A stretch of DNA of 64,000 nt. It comes from Siniperca chuatsi. Its lineage: Eukaryota; Chordata; Actinopteri; Centrarchiformes; Sinipercidae. Position numbers and translations under genes: made by a program. This document shows positions 54,839 to 64,000 of this stretch, piece by piece (position 1 is the first letter of the stretch; the number at the start of each line of letters is the position of its first letter). Where the stretch lies: contig NC_058063.1 in assembly GCF_020085105.1 (NCBI RefSeq), forward strand, positions 19,398,262 to 19,462,261. Direction: 5' to 3'. Below the pieces are notes generated by a model that saw only the letters and a list, made by a program, of their open reading frames with translations, had not been told where the DNA came from and made no database searches.

Positions 54839-54895
54839 GAGTTGGAACGGTCAGAGACAGGGCGGTCACTCCCAGACACTGCACTCTCGCAATCT

Positions 54896-54979
54896 CAGAG
54901 AGAGTGCGAACACAGTCCTCCACTACCAGAAATTATGCATTGCTGGTGGTGTGCTGATCCCTGTGACTTCCCCATAACC
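54896..54979. pseudogene. Rearranged inverted U1 fragment at the array edge
   Basis: 54896-54939 matches the 3' ~45 nt of U1 on the - strand, with a few substitutions (for example GAACACAGTCCTCCAC). It joins directly to 54939-54979, which matches the middle of U1 on the + strand (TTGTGCTGACCCCTGCG-like: GTGTGCTGATCCCTGTG). Two U1 pieces of opposite polarity are thus fused. Both are more diverged than the array, so this is an older remnant. Confidence 0.7.
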
Positions 54980-55967
54980 AAAGATTTCATCTGATTTTGA
55001 GTGTAAAGATGGCATGCATCAAGTACTTATGCCATAAGCAAAAACCTAAAACTTAGCCAAAGGAAGAAAAGCTTCATCTGGGGAACTTTGACATTTCCTC
55101 CTTTTCCTTGCTGTGTGCTAAAAGGGTATCAATGACCTGTTGTACACTAACGTTGATTGTTACATGTTGCTGTTGGTGGTGTTGTTGCTGCTGCGTTATT
55201 GTAAGTGTATTTCAGTTTCTACAACTGAAGATGGTGACCCCAGTAATCTGTGTCGTCAAGCCAGATGCCCCTGCAAATCGTCGACAGGCCGTACTGATGG
55301 CGACCAAAGAGGCCCATTTCAATTGAGACAAAAGGATGGTCTCCCCCTCCCCATAGGAAATACTCAAACCGACCACTGCTTGTGACTAGACTTTCACACA
55401 GGGTCCCACTACAAGACATGTCCACAATATTAGCTAATAATCCAGAGCCCACCTTAGTTGATACCGTACTTTAGTACAGTAATTACCAAAACCATTGGAC
55501 ATGCAGTGAATCCAGGGGCTTTGGGGGCCTCTCTGGGTCTGGGGCCCCAAGACAGTTGACCACTTTACTTGGTTGGTTATCCAGCCTTGCCAATCTAGTG
55601 TTGTTTTTAATAGTTTTCCATTCTTCTAAGAAGTTAGAAATTGTATTTGATCACTTGACATTTGCATTAAAACAACAGAATACTATAGAAAATAATAAAC
55701 TTTATTGATGCAGTATCAGGGTACATTTGTGAAATTCTTCATACAAGTAGCAATATTTTACAGTAACCAAAATATAGCAGCACCTTACATTTACATAAAC
55801 ATGTAAATTACCATCCTCAAATTAATTATATTCAAGTAAATTAGGAACTGAAAATGAATGACAAAATGTATTCACATTACAAGGTGAGTGAGCTTGAGTT
55901 TGCATTCGTCTATGAGACAGAAAATATCTGAATGAGTGAAATAGTGTTCATCAGTGACTGTGTGCAT
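54980..55967. other. Intergenic between U1 array and MUS81
   Basis: A short patch at 55205-55385 has an acceptor-like TTTCAG and an open frame (TTEDGDPSNLCRQARCPCKSS), but no family was recognised. The 3' UTR of MUS81 occupies the right part from about 55690. Confidence 0.4.
55701..55706 (-). promoter_or_regulatory. Poly(A) signal of MUS81
   Basis: AATAAA on the - strand, about 262 bases after the MUS81 stop codon at 55968-55970. The best candidate for the mRNA 3' end. Confidence 0.6.
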
Positions 55968-58340
55968 CTATGACAGTGCTCCTTGAGTACAGTACAGCTG
56001 ATAAACTGTTCTGCTAAGAGCTGGACCCAGGTTTCTGAAAAACAAAGAAAGACAATAAAGTATTAACCAATTACTCCTGGTAGTGTCATTAAGTAGCTCC
56101 CGTTTTATCTTATTTAGCATGTTTTGTTTTTCAGTTTATCCCATAGGTGTAGAAAAGGTTTCATACCCAAGTAAGAATTTACAGGTGAACATAATCCTTT
56201 AACTTAAGTTAACATGAGAATGATCAACATTAGAGTCATAAGTTTTACACCGGACATCGCTAACATGTAACAATGTTCTTTTTTGTTATTAAAAGGCTGT
56301 TCATAACATTAATGTGTAATTTTCGATAGTAACTTAACTTCTAGTTCAGTATTTTTTCAGTGAAGTTACAATACTTCAACTCAAGTATGATATTTTGTCT
56401 GTTTTTCGACCTGTTAACAAATACTACATGAATCATTGGAACTATACTAGGAAAAATATTAATCAAACTACACTCTACAAACCTTTTGAGCTTCCCATAT
56501 CGGATGGAAGAGAGGAGTCTCTCTTTCTCTGCTTCACTTGCACACTGTTCATAGGCTGTCAGAAGACTGAGATTGAGAGAGAAGAGAGATGCAGAAAGAT
56601 TAAAAAAAAAAAAAAAATACTCAGCAGCAACATTTTGGATCAGTCTGGTCTGTGAGTGTGTCTTGATCTGTATGTACACCCTTCACTTCCCAACTCGTGT
56701 GAAGCTCTCAACTGTGAGCGTTTCTTTTCGAAGCAGTTGGCCAAAACTTAACCTTAACCTTGTCTTTGCCTGTTGCCCAACTGTTATTAACCTTTAGTTA
56801 ACCCAGAGGAACACATGGAAATGGCTTGTCTACCTTGTACTAAAGTCACATCATCTTTCTTGAATGATGAATGTTGTCACTTATGGCCACAAAACATAAT
56901 CTGCACTTCAAAGTATGTGCTCATGTCATGGAATTATGTAGCAGTGTTGTCTTGGGTGCTAAGTGCTCAATTCTGCCGTTTCTATACAAAACTTCCCAGA
57001 CATCACCTGTCTGTCAAAACGTAGGCAGAAACTTGATTTGAATCCATTAGGCAAAAAAGGGAGATAATGGGTAAGAATACTTGGTGAGTGAGTGAAATGT
57101 CTGTACATACAATAACGTACACGTTACCTGTGTGGAGTGTTGTAGTGCTCCAGTATCGCAGCTGCCTTGTCTCCAGACAAACCACTAATCTGCATCAACT
57201 GTCTGGCAAACACTTCTCTCACTGTCTGACACTAAAAGGACAGGGAGGGAAACAGGGATTTATATTTTCACAAACACATCTGTAACACAGCATTTAAAGA
57301 AAAGACAGAGATGAAGGTCCCACATTGGCATCACTTAAAGTTTTAGCAGTATTTATTAATTTTTTTAAGTGCAAATACAAAGTGCTGGTCAAAACAGGTG
57401 AATGAAAATATACTTGGTGAGGGCTTGTACATACACACCTTGTTTTTGACTGCACCATGGTTGAACTCTGCAAAAGAAATGAGAGAGCAGGAGGGGGTCC
57501 CTCTTTCCTCCTCATCACTCCCTCCATCACCCTCCAGCTCTCTGGAGCGACAGATCAGTGTACAGTTCTGAAATAAAGATTAAAAAGGACAAAAAGTGTA
57601 AAGCAGATGTTTCACAAAGCAGCATTGTAACAGTGAAAAAGATCATTAAACTCTATCTTGGTGATGATCCTAACAAGTATTGTCTCTGTAGCCAAAGCCT
57701 GATAAATCTTCTTCCTCTGTGTCATAGAGCTCCACTGTTGTCCAAAAAAAATTAAAAACACATCAGCGAGCCACACTGTTGCACTGGGTGACATGTTCCT
57801 TCATTATCATGAACACACACACTGTAGTTTATTTTGACTTAGTCCCACATACACTGTCCTGCTGTATGGAGAGCCATTTCATTCAGAATCTCACCCAAAC
57901 TGTACACCACCTATCCACTTACCAGACACCACCTAGCCAGTCATCCTCTGCTGCCACCCAGTGAACATTGCGTGCCACCCAGTCTTGTGCAGTTTGGGAG
58001 GGGTTTTAAATGAAATGGCTCTCCATACTGCTGCCCCAATACTCACTAGAGCACCAAATGTGTATTAATCCACAGTTGAAAATAGTCCCCAACAAATGAG
58101 CCACAGATAGGGTAGGGGAGTCATAAAGTACTGAGACAGACTACATTGTTGGTTTTGTTCTTTCCATGTGATTTCTTGACAATAAGAAAAATATAGAATA
58201 ACACCAGCCTCATCCTTTAGACAGCACTCTTAAAAATGAGCAAAAATGTAAAGTATGTCTATTAAGGGGCAGCCAGTTGAATTTTAAGCAAGTGAATGAA
58301 AAAATGAATGTTTATTTCTAAAAGATAAGGAGAGAGAAAA

Positions 58341-58383
<43 letters not shown>

Positions 58384-58483
58384 CACCTGGTACAGTTTAT
58401 TCAGATATCGCGTCATGACGGTGAGGTAGGCCGCTGACTCCCTCACATCCTGGACTCTCTTCACAAAGAAGCCATCCACTACC

Positions 58484-58534
<51 letters not shown>

Positions 58535-61500
58535 AAAACGACAAGTAAACACACACTGGTTAGATTGCTTGTAACAATTGGTGTTTGCTTATTTGGACCA
58601 CAATTGATCTAATAGTCGCGTGGTGATGGTATGGTGTTTTTGTGTATCTGTGTATTATGATATAAAAAATTTGATGACAATATAAATTTTTTACATAAAC
58701 TTGTCATAAAAAAAGATTTTTCGAATTTTTCGCTCAAACTTGGCTATCAAGAATTTGTGATAGAGATACGTTATTGTAGGGGATTTTTCCACTAAAAATC
58801 AGAGTAACAGTATCCATTGTCAATTTTAAACAATAGAAATTGCAATATAATAAATAATAATTAAAAATAAAAACACAGATACAACAAAAAATAGATGAGC
58901 TAAGAAAATTTTGGGTGAAATATACATAAAAATATACTGTAGTCTATAAAACATATATGTACTGCAAATTATTATCATATTTTGCATATTTGCCAACACA
59001 TATGTTGATTCCAATATACAGTACCTGTGTTAAGTCAGTATTGTTCAATAGTATCGGCCCATATATTGGTATGGATCTAGTGTAGTCTAAAGTCAACTGA
59101 TTTATAAGTGTGAAATTGTGTTTATGCGCACCTGTGTGTTGACTATGGCCTGCTGCAGTGTAGTTTCAGGTAAACTCAGGTGGGAGGCAGCCGTCCCACA
59201 CTCCTCTACAAGATAGACGGGCCTACGAAGACCACACCTCTTGAGTCGAAACTGATGCAGGGGAGAAAGAGAAAAAGTTAAATTATCGTTATACCCAGTA
59301 AGACGAGACATAACAAGACAGACGTAACAGAAGGAATTTTATTAACTTTTGTTAAGAACCAATATGGTAGAAATACAATTAGTTTTTTGAGATAAGAAAA
59401 GACATACAGATGAAAAACTTGCATTATTAATCAATAGATACTGGGAGTGAAAGCAAAGGGTTGGGATTAATGCTGAAACTATTAGTCAATTAACAGAAAA
59501 TGTAATGAATGATTAGTGATTCATTGTTCAAGTTATTCATCAAGTACAAATACCAAACAATTGCTGGTTAGAACTTCTCAAAAATTATGCTTTTCTTGCT
59601 TTTCTCCATTTTATATTGTTATAAATCGAAAATATCTGTGGGTTTCTTGGCTAAAAACAAGCAATTTCAAGTCATCATGTAAGGCTCTGGTAAATGTGAC
59701 TTGGATTTGTCATAGTTCTTCACGTTTTACAGATTACCTGACTAATAATTTGAAGAAATAAATAATCGATAAATTAACTGACAAAGAAGAATATGCACCA
59801 CACACCAACCTTCTGTTCCCTGAAGCGTCCATCGATGATGCTGCCACACAGGTCGTCCATCCTCTTCCTCTCAATGATGTAATCAAGCACGAGCTCCCTG
59901 CCTGCAGGCGCACGCAACTGACCTAGAGAGAGAGAGAGAAAAACAGAAAGAATGAGATTATAATGCATTCTCATGTTATGTACATAGTTGGACAACATGC
60001 AGATAACATAAAGTGACGTTCATGCCCCAAGTAGGTAAGTATGTGAGTAAGTAAACTTTCTCCTTTCAAAACCAGAGTTACAAGGTGCATTGGCTCCCTA
60101 TTCATTTTACAATTCAGTTTAAGATTTCGTTGATTATTCTTAAAGCTCTTTTGGCTCTTTTGTATATTTCTGATCTTCCTTATTCTGCACCAAGACCCCT
60201 AAGGTCAACCATGTTGTTAAAAGTTCAAACAAACAAACAGATCTCATCCTTTTACATAAACTTGACGCATGACATACTGTATAAACATGCTTGATGACAC
60301 CATTTTTGACAGAAAGAAACTGTAGGTCTAGATACAGAGGCTATGGTTAGTTTTGGTCTGTATTTGACTGCTGTCTCTCTTGACTTCTTCAAATAAAGAA
60401 TAGGTCATACTCTACAGCAGTTCTACAGCCCCCCTTTGGAAGCCGAAAATATATATTTTTTTAAATGTCGTTTTGGAGAGAAATTTGCAGAAATATGCGT
60501 AGAGTCCTGCTTTAAAGTTTCTTTATGTTATCTAAAAGTAGGTAAAGTTGCATCATTCAGGGTTTGTTAACTCTTTCTCTCTTATATTTCTCAACTTGTT
60601 TTGTCTTCTTGTGTGTGTGTTACCTGGAACAGGTGTCACTTTTTCTCGAGCAACCCACAGGAAGTCTCCAACGTTTAGCTTCCTAACATCGAAGGTCACT
60701 CCATTTCTCTGAAGCTCTTTGACCAGCTCCTGCTTACGGTGGTTGCTGCCGCTGCACAAACAAATCAAGATGTCATGAAATATACATTTATGCTGACAAA
60801 AACTTTCAGGATGAGGAGACAGATTTATAAACACACTAAATTCAACATAAATAAAACTACACATACATACAAATTCACAAGTCACAGATTCATAAATGAT
60901 TACTGCATAGTAGTTCTTTGATTCACACAGATATCCAGACAGCTCTCTTACCCAGTTGTCTCAATAAAGTCAACACAGAGTATAATTTCATAGGTTCCCG
61001 GTAGAAGACATCCTCCATTCAGTTTTCTGCTCATTGCCTGTGAATTCTGGGGTTTTCCTGAAAAACCCATCCCATCAATCTCACTCCTCGGCTGGGCAAC
61101 ACAAGTCGGCTTCTCTGCGGGGCTGTGAAGAGAAGATGATTCTTTTTGTTCCAGCAGGAAAAGGAGCAGAAGATAAAGACTTCACTTATTCAATGTACAC
61201 TCACTGTATTCTGTCTTCTTCCTTCTCTTCTTCATCATCATCACTACCAGTAAGGTCCACAACCCTTAGACCACCTTCCTCTTCTTCCACGTCCTCCTCT
61301 CCTTCACTTCTAACCTCCTCTCTGTCCCCCTCTGGGCCATCTTTAGTCCCTTGTTCTACTGACTCCAGTCGCTCTGCCAAAGCCAGACCCTCTTCTGTCA
61401 GAGAATACCTAAGCGAGCAAGGAGAGTGAAGAGGACCTTCAAAGTTGAAGATCTGACCCAGTTACATCACTGTGGCAGGAATGACTGTCTGGAAAAACTG

Positions 61501-63902
61501 TACTCCACTTAGGTTCGAAGTTCACTGGCTAACCATATCTGGCCACCATCATCTTCATCAACAAGGAGGAGGAGTGCAGTTAGCTGTATGCAAAGTGAGA
61601 GTTAAACTATTATATTTAACATGTTACATATACACAGTATAACTGGGCAAATTTTGTCTCATTTTCAGCCCTTGTATCCACCCTGAGTTGGTAAACTGAG
61701 TCAGTTCAGTTAACCTGAATACCACAGTTAGTTTTGGCTGTGCTTGATTAGCTTCACATATGTTGGGGCTCCATTGTATTTATATTATTAACAAGACTAA
61801 GAGTCTACAGCCATGCTAGCAGCTTCGTACAGCTGTAATTAGGCACAGCGGTGCTTTGAGCTAAATGCTAACATCAATACAACTAACATCCTCATGATGA
61901 CAACGCTAACATGCTGATGTACCTGATGCAGGTACAATGTATTGGACAAACTGAAATTTTGACCTGATGGTAGTGCTAGATAGAAAGATCACCATTGTTA
62001 TTACAATTCATCCTGAGGGGAACATGAATGTTTCTAACACATTTCCTGGCAATCCATCCAACAGTTGATGCGATATTTCATTCTGGACCAAAGTGGTCGA
62101 CCGACAGACAGACACCGCCATCTCTAGAGCCATGCCGCTAAAAATAAAATCAACAAACTCAACAAAAATGAACAAAAAGAAATGAACAGAGATGAAAATC
62201 AACAGACAAAACATGTTTGTTTGAAGTGTGTTCGCTTGCATTTGTGTGTGCTTCTGTGTACCTTGCAGGGTTGTGGGTCTTTATCACCAGGTTCTTCTGA
62301 ATCAGAGTGCTCACTGAAGACCAGGCAGTGTACTTACTGCCTAGATCTGGCTACAGACAGACACACAAAATAAAAGGAGGGAATCTAAGTAAAAAACTCA
62401 ATTTTTAAATAGTCCTACTGCACAAGAAGATATGCAGAGAGCAAGACCAATCCCAGGGATTAACATGAGCAAAAGAGTCGGTTGGGTATGTTGTGTTATA
62501 AACAATGTTTCACTTACAGCAGTGAAAGACTTATCACAGAGATGCTGAGCTTCTGCTTGTAGCTCCATCTTAAACATATAATCTTTACTACCTGGGATCT
62601 AGAGAGAGAGAGAAATAATGATACAATGTGATTTTTACTACGGAGGCCACAATGCAATACTTGGAAATATACTGTACTAATAAACTAAGTGTGACGGAAA
62701 AAGGTGTACCTGCGACTGTCTGTAAAGGGTAAGCAGTACAGCATAACCCCCAGACCTCTTCTGGGGCATGTACTCCCTCTTCTTCTTCCTCCCTCCTCCT
62801 CCTCCTCCTTTGTCTTTCCCTTGATCCCCTGCTGCATTCTTCTACAAGGAAAGATGGATCACATAGGAAAAGAAATGAAAAGTTAGAGGTCTCATCGTGT
62901 CACTGAAATAACCCACAATAAAGACATATGTTTTACTTTCCTCTCATCAATGGATGAAATAACACAGAATGATGCAACATTACCTGTTCATAAAAGATTT
63001 TATAATTACTATATTTCCTCTTTGATTAGTGGTGGTAGTAGTAGTAGAGGAAACACCCTGATTCTTTGAACAATACCATCAACCAATCAAACAATAAATT
63101 CATGGACAAAGGTTCCCTGTTACACTTTTTCGTTCACATTTTTCAAGAGATATCCCAGTTTAGGAGAACACACAATAACATGATCACATTGTGGGTACAT
63201 ATTTAGAGCTGTGGGAGGTATGACGAGATATTGTTTGGGATTTTTGCTAAAGCAATATTGTATGATAAAGCTTAATAACTGTGTTTACTTAAAAGGTTGC
63301 ATTACAATTAAGTGACATAATTTCCTGACTATTATTAGACTGTTTTAGCTGAATACAATGAACAGCAAATTCCTCTGCCTGCTTGGTCATCATATCATTT
63401 TTTGTGTGTGTACGCATCTGAAATACTCAGGCCAGATACTGTCTCTTCATTTGAAACCCTGAAGAAGACCTGTAAATTGTCATGAAGAAGCCATGTAATC
63501 ACTAAAGGCTTTTTATTAAAACTCCAAATACTCCTGCTTGACTGCGTGAGTAGTTTGCTCTTTTGCACATGTTTGACTAATATGCAGGTATTTGGTTAAA
63601 AAATATTGATTGGTTTGACTCAATAGTGCCCAGCCGTAGGCAGATTCTACTTCGTCACAGTTTTCATAGATATTTACTTCCTTTACCAAGGAATGTATAC
63701 ATTTCCATGAAATTCTCTGTTTCGAAATGTTGGGATTGGACTACTGGTGTAAATTGTGTCTTACACAGTGAAGCAAACTTACTCACTCCCTATTTAGCGA
63801 ACATTGCCCTATTTACCTTTCTGGAGGGAGCCAGGCTGTTGTTGTCCTGTCTGCCAGGAGGGGGCGCTCCTTCAGGGAGAGCGTGAATAGGAGCGTCTGG
63901 AC
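55968..63902 (-). CDS. mus81: MUS81 structure-specific endonuclease subunit (14 exons, N-terminus outside window)
   Basis: MUS81, with EME1/EME2, cuts branched DNA at stalled forks and recombination intermediates in the nucleus. Exons in transcript order: 63817-63902, 62710-62841, 62518-62598, 62262-62350, 61205-61408, 60952-61122, 60624-60751, 59810-59922, 59132-59251, 58387-58482, 57439-57567, 57128-57231, 56483-56566, 55968-56034. All splice sites are GT-AG with consistent phases, leaving about 533 codons here. Domains: a winged-helix part ([32 protein letters not shown]); the ERCC4-type nuclease with [26 protein letters not shown] and the catalytic [21 protein letters not shown]; and a C-terminal helix-hairpin-helix ([20 protein letters not shown]) ending [21 protein letters not shown]. 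An acidic linker ([10 protein letters not shown] ... [11 protein letters not shown]) is longer than in human. The N-terminal HhH domain, roughly the first 90-100 residues, must lie to the right. Confidence 0.95.
57610..58235 (-). repeat. Dispersed repeat, copy 2 (contains a nested insertion)
   Basis: Reverse-complement relative of 8640-9190 (see that entry), lying in the MUS81 intron between the 58387-58482 and 57439-57567 exons. It is interrupted by a 163-bp inverted-repeat element. Confidence 0.75.
57865..58027. mobile_element. 163-bp MITE with 19-bp inverted ends and 6-bp target duplication
   Basis: TATGGAGAGCCATTTCATT at the left is the reverse complement of AATGAAATGGCTCTCCATA at the right. 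CTGCTG flanks both sides (57859-57864 and 58028-58033). The related repeat at 8640-9190 has the uninterrupted site (GCAGCAGGAC), so this is a true filled/empty pair. No coding capacity; the superfamily is unclear. Confidence 0.85.
58349..58380. repeat. (TG)16 microsatellite beside a MUS81 exon
   Basis: Lies six bases outside the donor side of exon 58387-58482; in the MUS81 transcript it reads (CA)16 just after the 5' splice site. Confidence 0.95.
58487..58530. repeat. (CA)22 microsatellite beside a MUS81 exon
   Basis: Lies immediately upstream of the acceptor of the same exon; in the transcript it reads (UG)22 followed by UUAG. Confidence 0.95.
59470..59780. repeat. Percomorph dispersed repeat with ATTAATCGAT ends, copy 3
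   Basis: GCTGAAACTATTAGTCAATT at the left and TAATCGATAAATTAACTGAC at the right; the core carries the TTTCTCCATTTTATATTG and AAATATCTGTGGGTTTC stretches related to copies 1 and 2. Located in a MUS81 intron. Confidence 0.7.
60060..60300 (+). mobile_element. L2-type LINE fragment
   Basis: The + strand reads [20 protein letters not shown]-like and [20 protein letters not shown], the C-terminal part of an L2/CR1-like LINE reverse-transcriptase polyprotein (compare HWLPVxFRIxFKILLLxFKAL). It is short and 5'-truncated, in a MUS81 intron, in the opposite sense to the gene. Confidence 0.7.
61790..62150. repeat. Percomorph dispersed repeat (GTTAGCATGCTAAC type), copy 2
   Basis: Shares GTGCTTTGAGCTAAATGCTAAC, the CGCTAACATGCTGATG stretch, AGATCACCATTGTTATTAC and the CATCTCTAGAGCCATG end with the copy at 10065-10625, in the opposite orientation. 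Located in a MUS81 intron. Confidence 0.7.
62842..63816 (-). other. MUS81 intron, no other gene seen
   Basis: A tail-like block at 63440-63540 (CCCTGAAGAAGACCTGT, later TTTTTATTAAAACTCC) resembles a degraded interspersed-repeat end. No tRNA or other RNA gene was seen. Confidence 0.45.
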
Positions 63903-64000
63903 CTAGAGAAGAGGTAAAGAGGAAAAAAAGTGAAGACAGAGGAGCTGGTGTAATTGCCTACTTAAACTGAAAACTTCAATATACTTTAAGAATACCTTGT

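Larger units (their letters stand above)
35286..54887 (-). repeat. Tandem array of a ~660-bp unit carrying U1 snRNA genes, 30 copies
   Basis: The unit repeats 30 times with start-to-start spacing of 649-673 bp. On the - strand each unit reads: ~300-bp promoter (octamer-like distal element, proximal element near -60 to -42), the U1 RNA, ~55 bp of 3' flank, a T run of about 8-25 (A run on the + strand), then the next promoter. The promoter half is almost identical in every unit. Length changes gather in the T run, the 3' flank and the 3' two thirds of the RNA. The left edge begins inside a unit, keeping the octamer region of a missing further copy; the right edge breaks off about 49 bp upstream of the last RNA. 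Tandem U1 clusters are known, for example the embryonic U1 genes of Xenopus. Confidence 0.95.

Noticed and set aside
35286-54887. CRISPR-like or satellite array
   Set aside because: The unit is ~660 bp with no spacer/repeat pattern, and its content is a complete snRNA gene with promoter.
35286-54887. U1 copies as retroposed pseudogenes because of the A run beside them
   Set aside because: The A run is not at the 3' end of the RNA sense strand (it is a T run on that strand), and promoters are included in every unit, so duplication was at the DNA level.
35651-54994. A 123-residue open frame (starting MIMVSPLPGKYELERS) recurring about 30 times on the + strand, with 82-residue frames opposite
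   Set aside because: It starts inside the U1 RNA on the wrong strand and runs through the U1 promoter. Its repetition follows from the DNA repeat, its ends change with single indels, and it resembles no protein.
55108-55385. Small coding gene between the U1 array and MUS81
   Set aside because: Two overlapping frames of similar length, no start context and no recognised domain.
56573-56655. Lys-rich + strand frames over the MUS81 exon at 56483
   Set aside because: They are antisense shadows across the exon and its polypyrimidine tract.
61034-61429. Ser-rich 131-residue + strand frame
   Set aside because: It is the complement of the acidic MUS81 linker exon (GAG/GAA codons read as CTC/TTC and TCC/TCT).

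Overview
The window is animal nuclear DNA, almost certainly from a percomorph teleost fish. It has GT-AG intron-split genes, long non-coding stretches, (CA)n/(TA)n microsatellites, and several dispersed repeats that I recognise from memory as common in spiny-rayed fishes. It is not bacterial or viral, and most short open frames in it are chance.

Layout, left to right. (1) 1-2612, + strand: 3' part of a mucin-like gene made of Thr/Ser/Pro repeats, with a 507-bp higher-order repeat. (2) 9319-10941, - strand: two immunoglobulin exons and a membrane exon of a fish Fc-receptor-like protein; an unidentified exon lies further upstream at 12232-12438. (3) 15608-18805, + strand: a complete five-exon, single V-domain membrane protein of the butyrophilin/MOG type. 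(4) 22556-29196, + strand: a complete seven-exon TMEM185 gene, 352 aa. (5) 35286-54887: the main feature, a tandem array of a ~660-bp unit carrying 30 U1 spliceosomal snRNA genes, all on the - strand. (6) 55968-63902, - strand: fourteen exons of the structure-specific endonuclease MUS81; its N-terminal exons lie beyond the right edge. Between these are L2-type LINE pieces, tRNA-like SINE heads, non-autonomous DNA elements and simple repeats.

The U1 array is the most notable system. Eight copies are exactly 164 nt and identical. The other 22 differ mainly by small indels concentrated in the 3' two thirds of the RNA, while the promoter half of the unit is nearly invariant. All 30 keep the 5' splice-site-pairing end and the Sm site, and all carry an A at loop position 33, where human has C and Xenopus (from memory) U. 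The copy at the right edge has lost its promoter and abuts a rearranged inverted U1 fragment. Many long 'ORFs' in this region are antisense shadows of the unit.

No operon logic applies. The two immune-receptor genes and the mucin point to an accessory, fast-evolving left half; TMEM185, U1 and MUS81 are conserved housekeeping genes. All family assignments come from reading translations and from memory of the families; no database search was run.
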